NCBI GenBank assembly: GCA_018334995.1
Contig: JAGXKW010000015.1
Location: 22,529 to 54,901 of the forward strand
Reading direction: 5' to 3'
From: Wenzhouxiangellaceae bacterium
GTDB taxonomy: Bacteria > Pseudomonadota > Gammaproteobacteria > Xanthomonadales > Wenzhouxiangellaceae
Length of the DNA: 32,373 nucleotides
Within the stretch, counting starts at the first letter, position 1. Every line of letters begins with the position of its first letter. Below are positions 31,299 through 32,373 of the stretch, piece by piece. Below the pieces are notes generated by a model, which was not told where the DNA came from, ran no database searches, and saw only the letters and a program-made list of their open reading frames with translations. Position numbers and translations under genes: made by a program.

Positions 31299-32373
31299 TC
31301 AGTTTCGCCTGAGTCGTAATGCATTGCCGAGCACGAACAGGCTGGAAGCCGACATCGCGCCGGCCGCAAGCATCGGCGAGAGCAGCATGCCGTTTATCGG
31401 GTACAGCACGCCGCCGGCGACCGGGATCAGCAGCACGTTGTAGCCGAAGGCCCAGAACAGATTCTGCGCGATGTTGCGCATGACCTTGTGCGAGAGATCA
31501 ATCGCGGTGACGACCTTTTCCGGGTCGCCCGACATCAGCACCACGTCGGCGCTTTCGATCGCGATATCGGTGCCGGAACCAATGGCGATCCCGACGTCGG
31601 CGGCGGCCAATACCGGGGCGTCGTTGATGCCGTCGCCGACGAATGCCAGGGCCCCGTCGGTCTTTTGTTTCAGTTCGTCAAGTGCCTCGACCTTGCCGTC
31701 GGGCAATACGCCCGCGATGACCGCATCGATGCCGAGTTCGCGGGCCACCGACTCGGCCGTAGCGCTGGAATCGCCGGTGATCATCGCCGTCTTGAGGCCG
31801 GAGTCATGCAGCGCCTCGATCGCGCGTTTCGCGCTCGGCTTGATCGGATCGGCCACCGCGACAAGCCCTTGCACCGAATTGTCGGAGGCGATATAGACCA
31901 CGGTTGCGCCCTTGCCCGACAGGCGGTCGGCAGCCTCGGACAGGCGCTTGGGCAGTTCGATCTTGCGGGCGTCGAGCATGCGCGGACCGCCGACGCGGAT
32001 CGATTTGCCGTCCACTCGGGCGAACACGCCCTGCCCCGTTTCGGAATCGAAGTCGTCGGAATCCGGCACGTCGATTTCCGACTGCCTTGCCGACTCGACG
32101 ATGGCGCGTCCGATCGGGTGCTCGGAATGGCGTTCGACCGCCGCGGCAAGACCAAGCACGCGATTGCCTTGTCCGTCCTCCAATGCGACCGTCTCGATCA
32201 CTTCAGGCCGGCCCTCGGTGAGCGTGCCGGTCTTGTCGAACGCCAACAGCCCGACGTCGCGCAGCCGCTGCAGCGCATCCCCGCGGCGGAACAGCACGCC
32301 TGAGTTGGCCGCCCGGCCGGTGCCGACCATGATGGATACCGGGGTGGCCAGGCCCATCGCGCAAGGACAGGCG
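31299..32373 (-). CDS. copA: Copper-translocating P1B-type ATPase (partial, C-terminal part)
   Basis: The last 358 codons are present; the N-terminal part lies beyond the right edge. The first residues visible are ACPCAMGLATP (32372-32340), the CPC metal-binding motif of the sixth helix. Then come DKTGTLTEG with the phosphorylated Asp, SEHPIGRAI (the P1B-specific His-Pro), TGDSSATAE and GDGINDAPVLAAADVGIAIG. The last two helices carry FGYNVLLIPVAGG and AAGAMSASSLFVLGNALRL, whose Tyr-Asn and Met-x-x-Ser-Ser residues are typical of Cu(I)-exporting CopA. The enzyme pumps Cu+ out of the cytoplasm using ATP. Confidence 0.93.
   Translation of the reverse strand, partial: ACPCAMGLATPVSIMVGTGRAANSGVLFRRGDALQRLRDVGLLAFDKTGTLTEGRPEVIETVALEDGQGNRVLGLAAAVERHSEHPIGRAIVESARQSEIDVPDSDDFDSETGQGVFARVDGKSIRVGGPRMLDARKIELPKRLSEAADRLSGKGATVVYIASDNSVQGLVAVADPIKPSAKRAIEALHDSGLKTAMITGDSSATAESVARELGIDAVIAGVLPDGKVEALDELKQKTDGALAFVGDGINDAPVLAAADVGIAIGSGTDIAIESADVVLMSGDPEKVVTAIDLSHKVMRNIAQNLFWAFGYNVLLIPVAGGVLYPINGMLLSPMLAAGAMSASSLFVLGNALRLRRN

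Overview
The window is dense, high-GC chromosomal DNA from a proteobacterium, most likely a gammaproteobacterium. This is judged from the formate dehydrogenase (FDH) accessory set, the YafK-like L,D-transpeptidase and the FNR/ANR-type site. The species cannot be named from the sequence. The Mrp-type cation antiporter cluster would fit a salt- or alkali-exposed lifestyle. No rRNA, tRNA or CRISPR array was seen.

Left block (1-2764): a leftward pair, a BNR/Asp-box repeat protein overlapping the start of yqeC (molybdenum/selenium hydroxylase accessory, cut by the window edge), diverges from a rightward apbC/mrp Fe-S carrier gene.

FDH block (2871-15149): a rightward accessory set (DUF3305, DUF3306, a four-cluster ferredoxin with a C-terminal zinc ribbon) is followed by an FNR-like site and then by a TorD-type chaperone, a tiny Tat-signal protein, a cysteine-containing (not selenocysteine) FdhA, FdhB, two tandem mini-lipoproteins and the cytochrome b subunit FdhC. 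Together they encode a Tat-exported, membrane-bound formate dehydrogenase with its maturation factors. Facing it is a two-gene leftward operon: a MalT-like protein with a decayed P-loop and TPR repeats, coupled to a biotin/lipoate-ligase-like protein with altered active-site residues. The two operons meet at a perfect 11-bp hairpin that lies inside the ligase-like reading frame.

Middle block (15464-18248): a nitrilase, an L,D-transpeptidase of the YafK/DpaA type and a GDT1/UPF0016 cation exchanger.

Antiporter block (18381-27761): ten overlapping genes, mrpE, F, G, a stand-alone MbhD domain, an MbhE-MrpB fusion, mrpC and four MrpD/NuoL-type subunits. There is no full-length MrpA. The third D subunit has Ala in place of the second membrane lysine, and the fourth carries a roughly 250-residue C-terminal extension ending in a membrane anchor.

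Right block (27827-32373): a scarred accessory segment. It holds an intact vapBC-type pair, the first ~60 codons of an MmeI-like restriction-methylation enzyme fused to unrelated DNA, a lipoprotein of unknown function, a RelE-type toxin whose antitoxin gene has two frameshifts, and a transposase stump. It ends with the C-terminal two-fifths or so of a CPC-type copper P-type ATPase that runs off the right edge.
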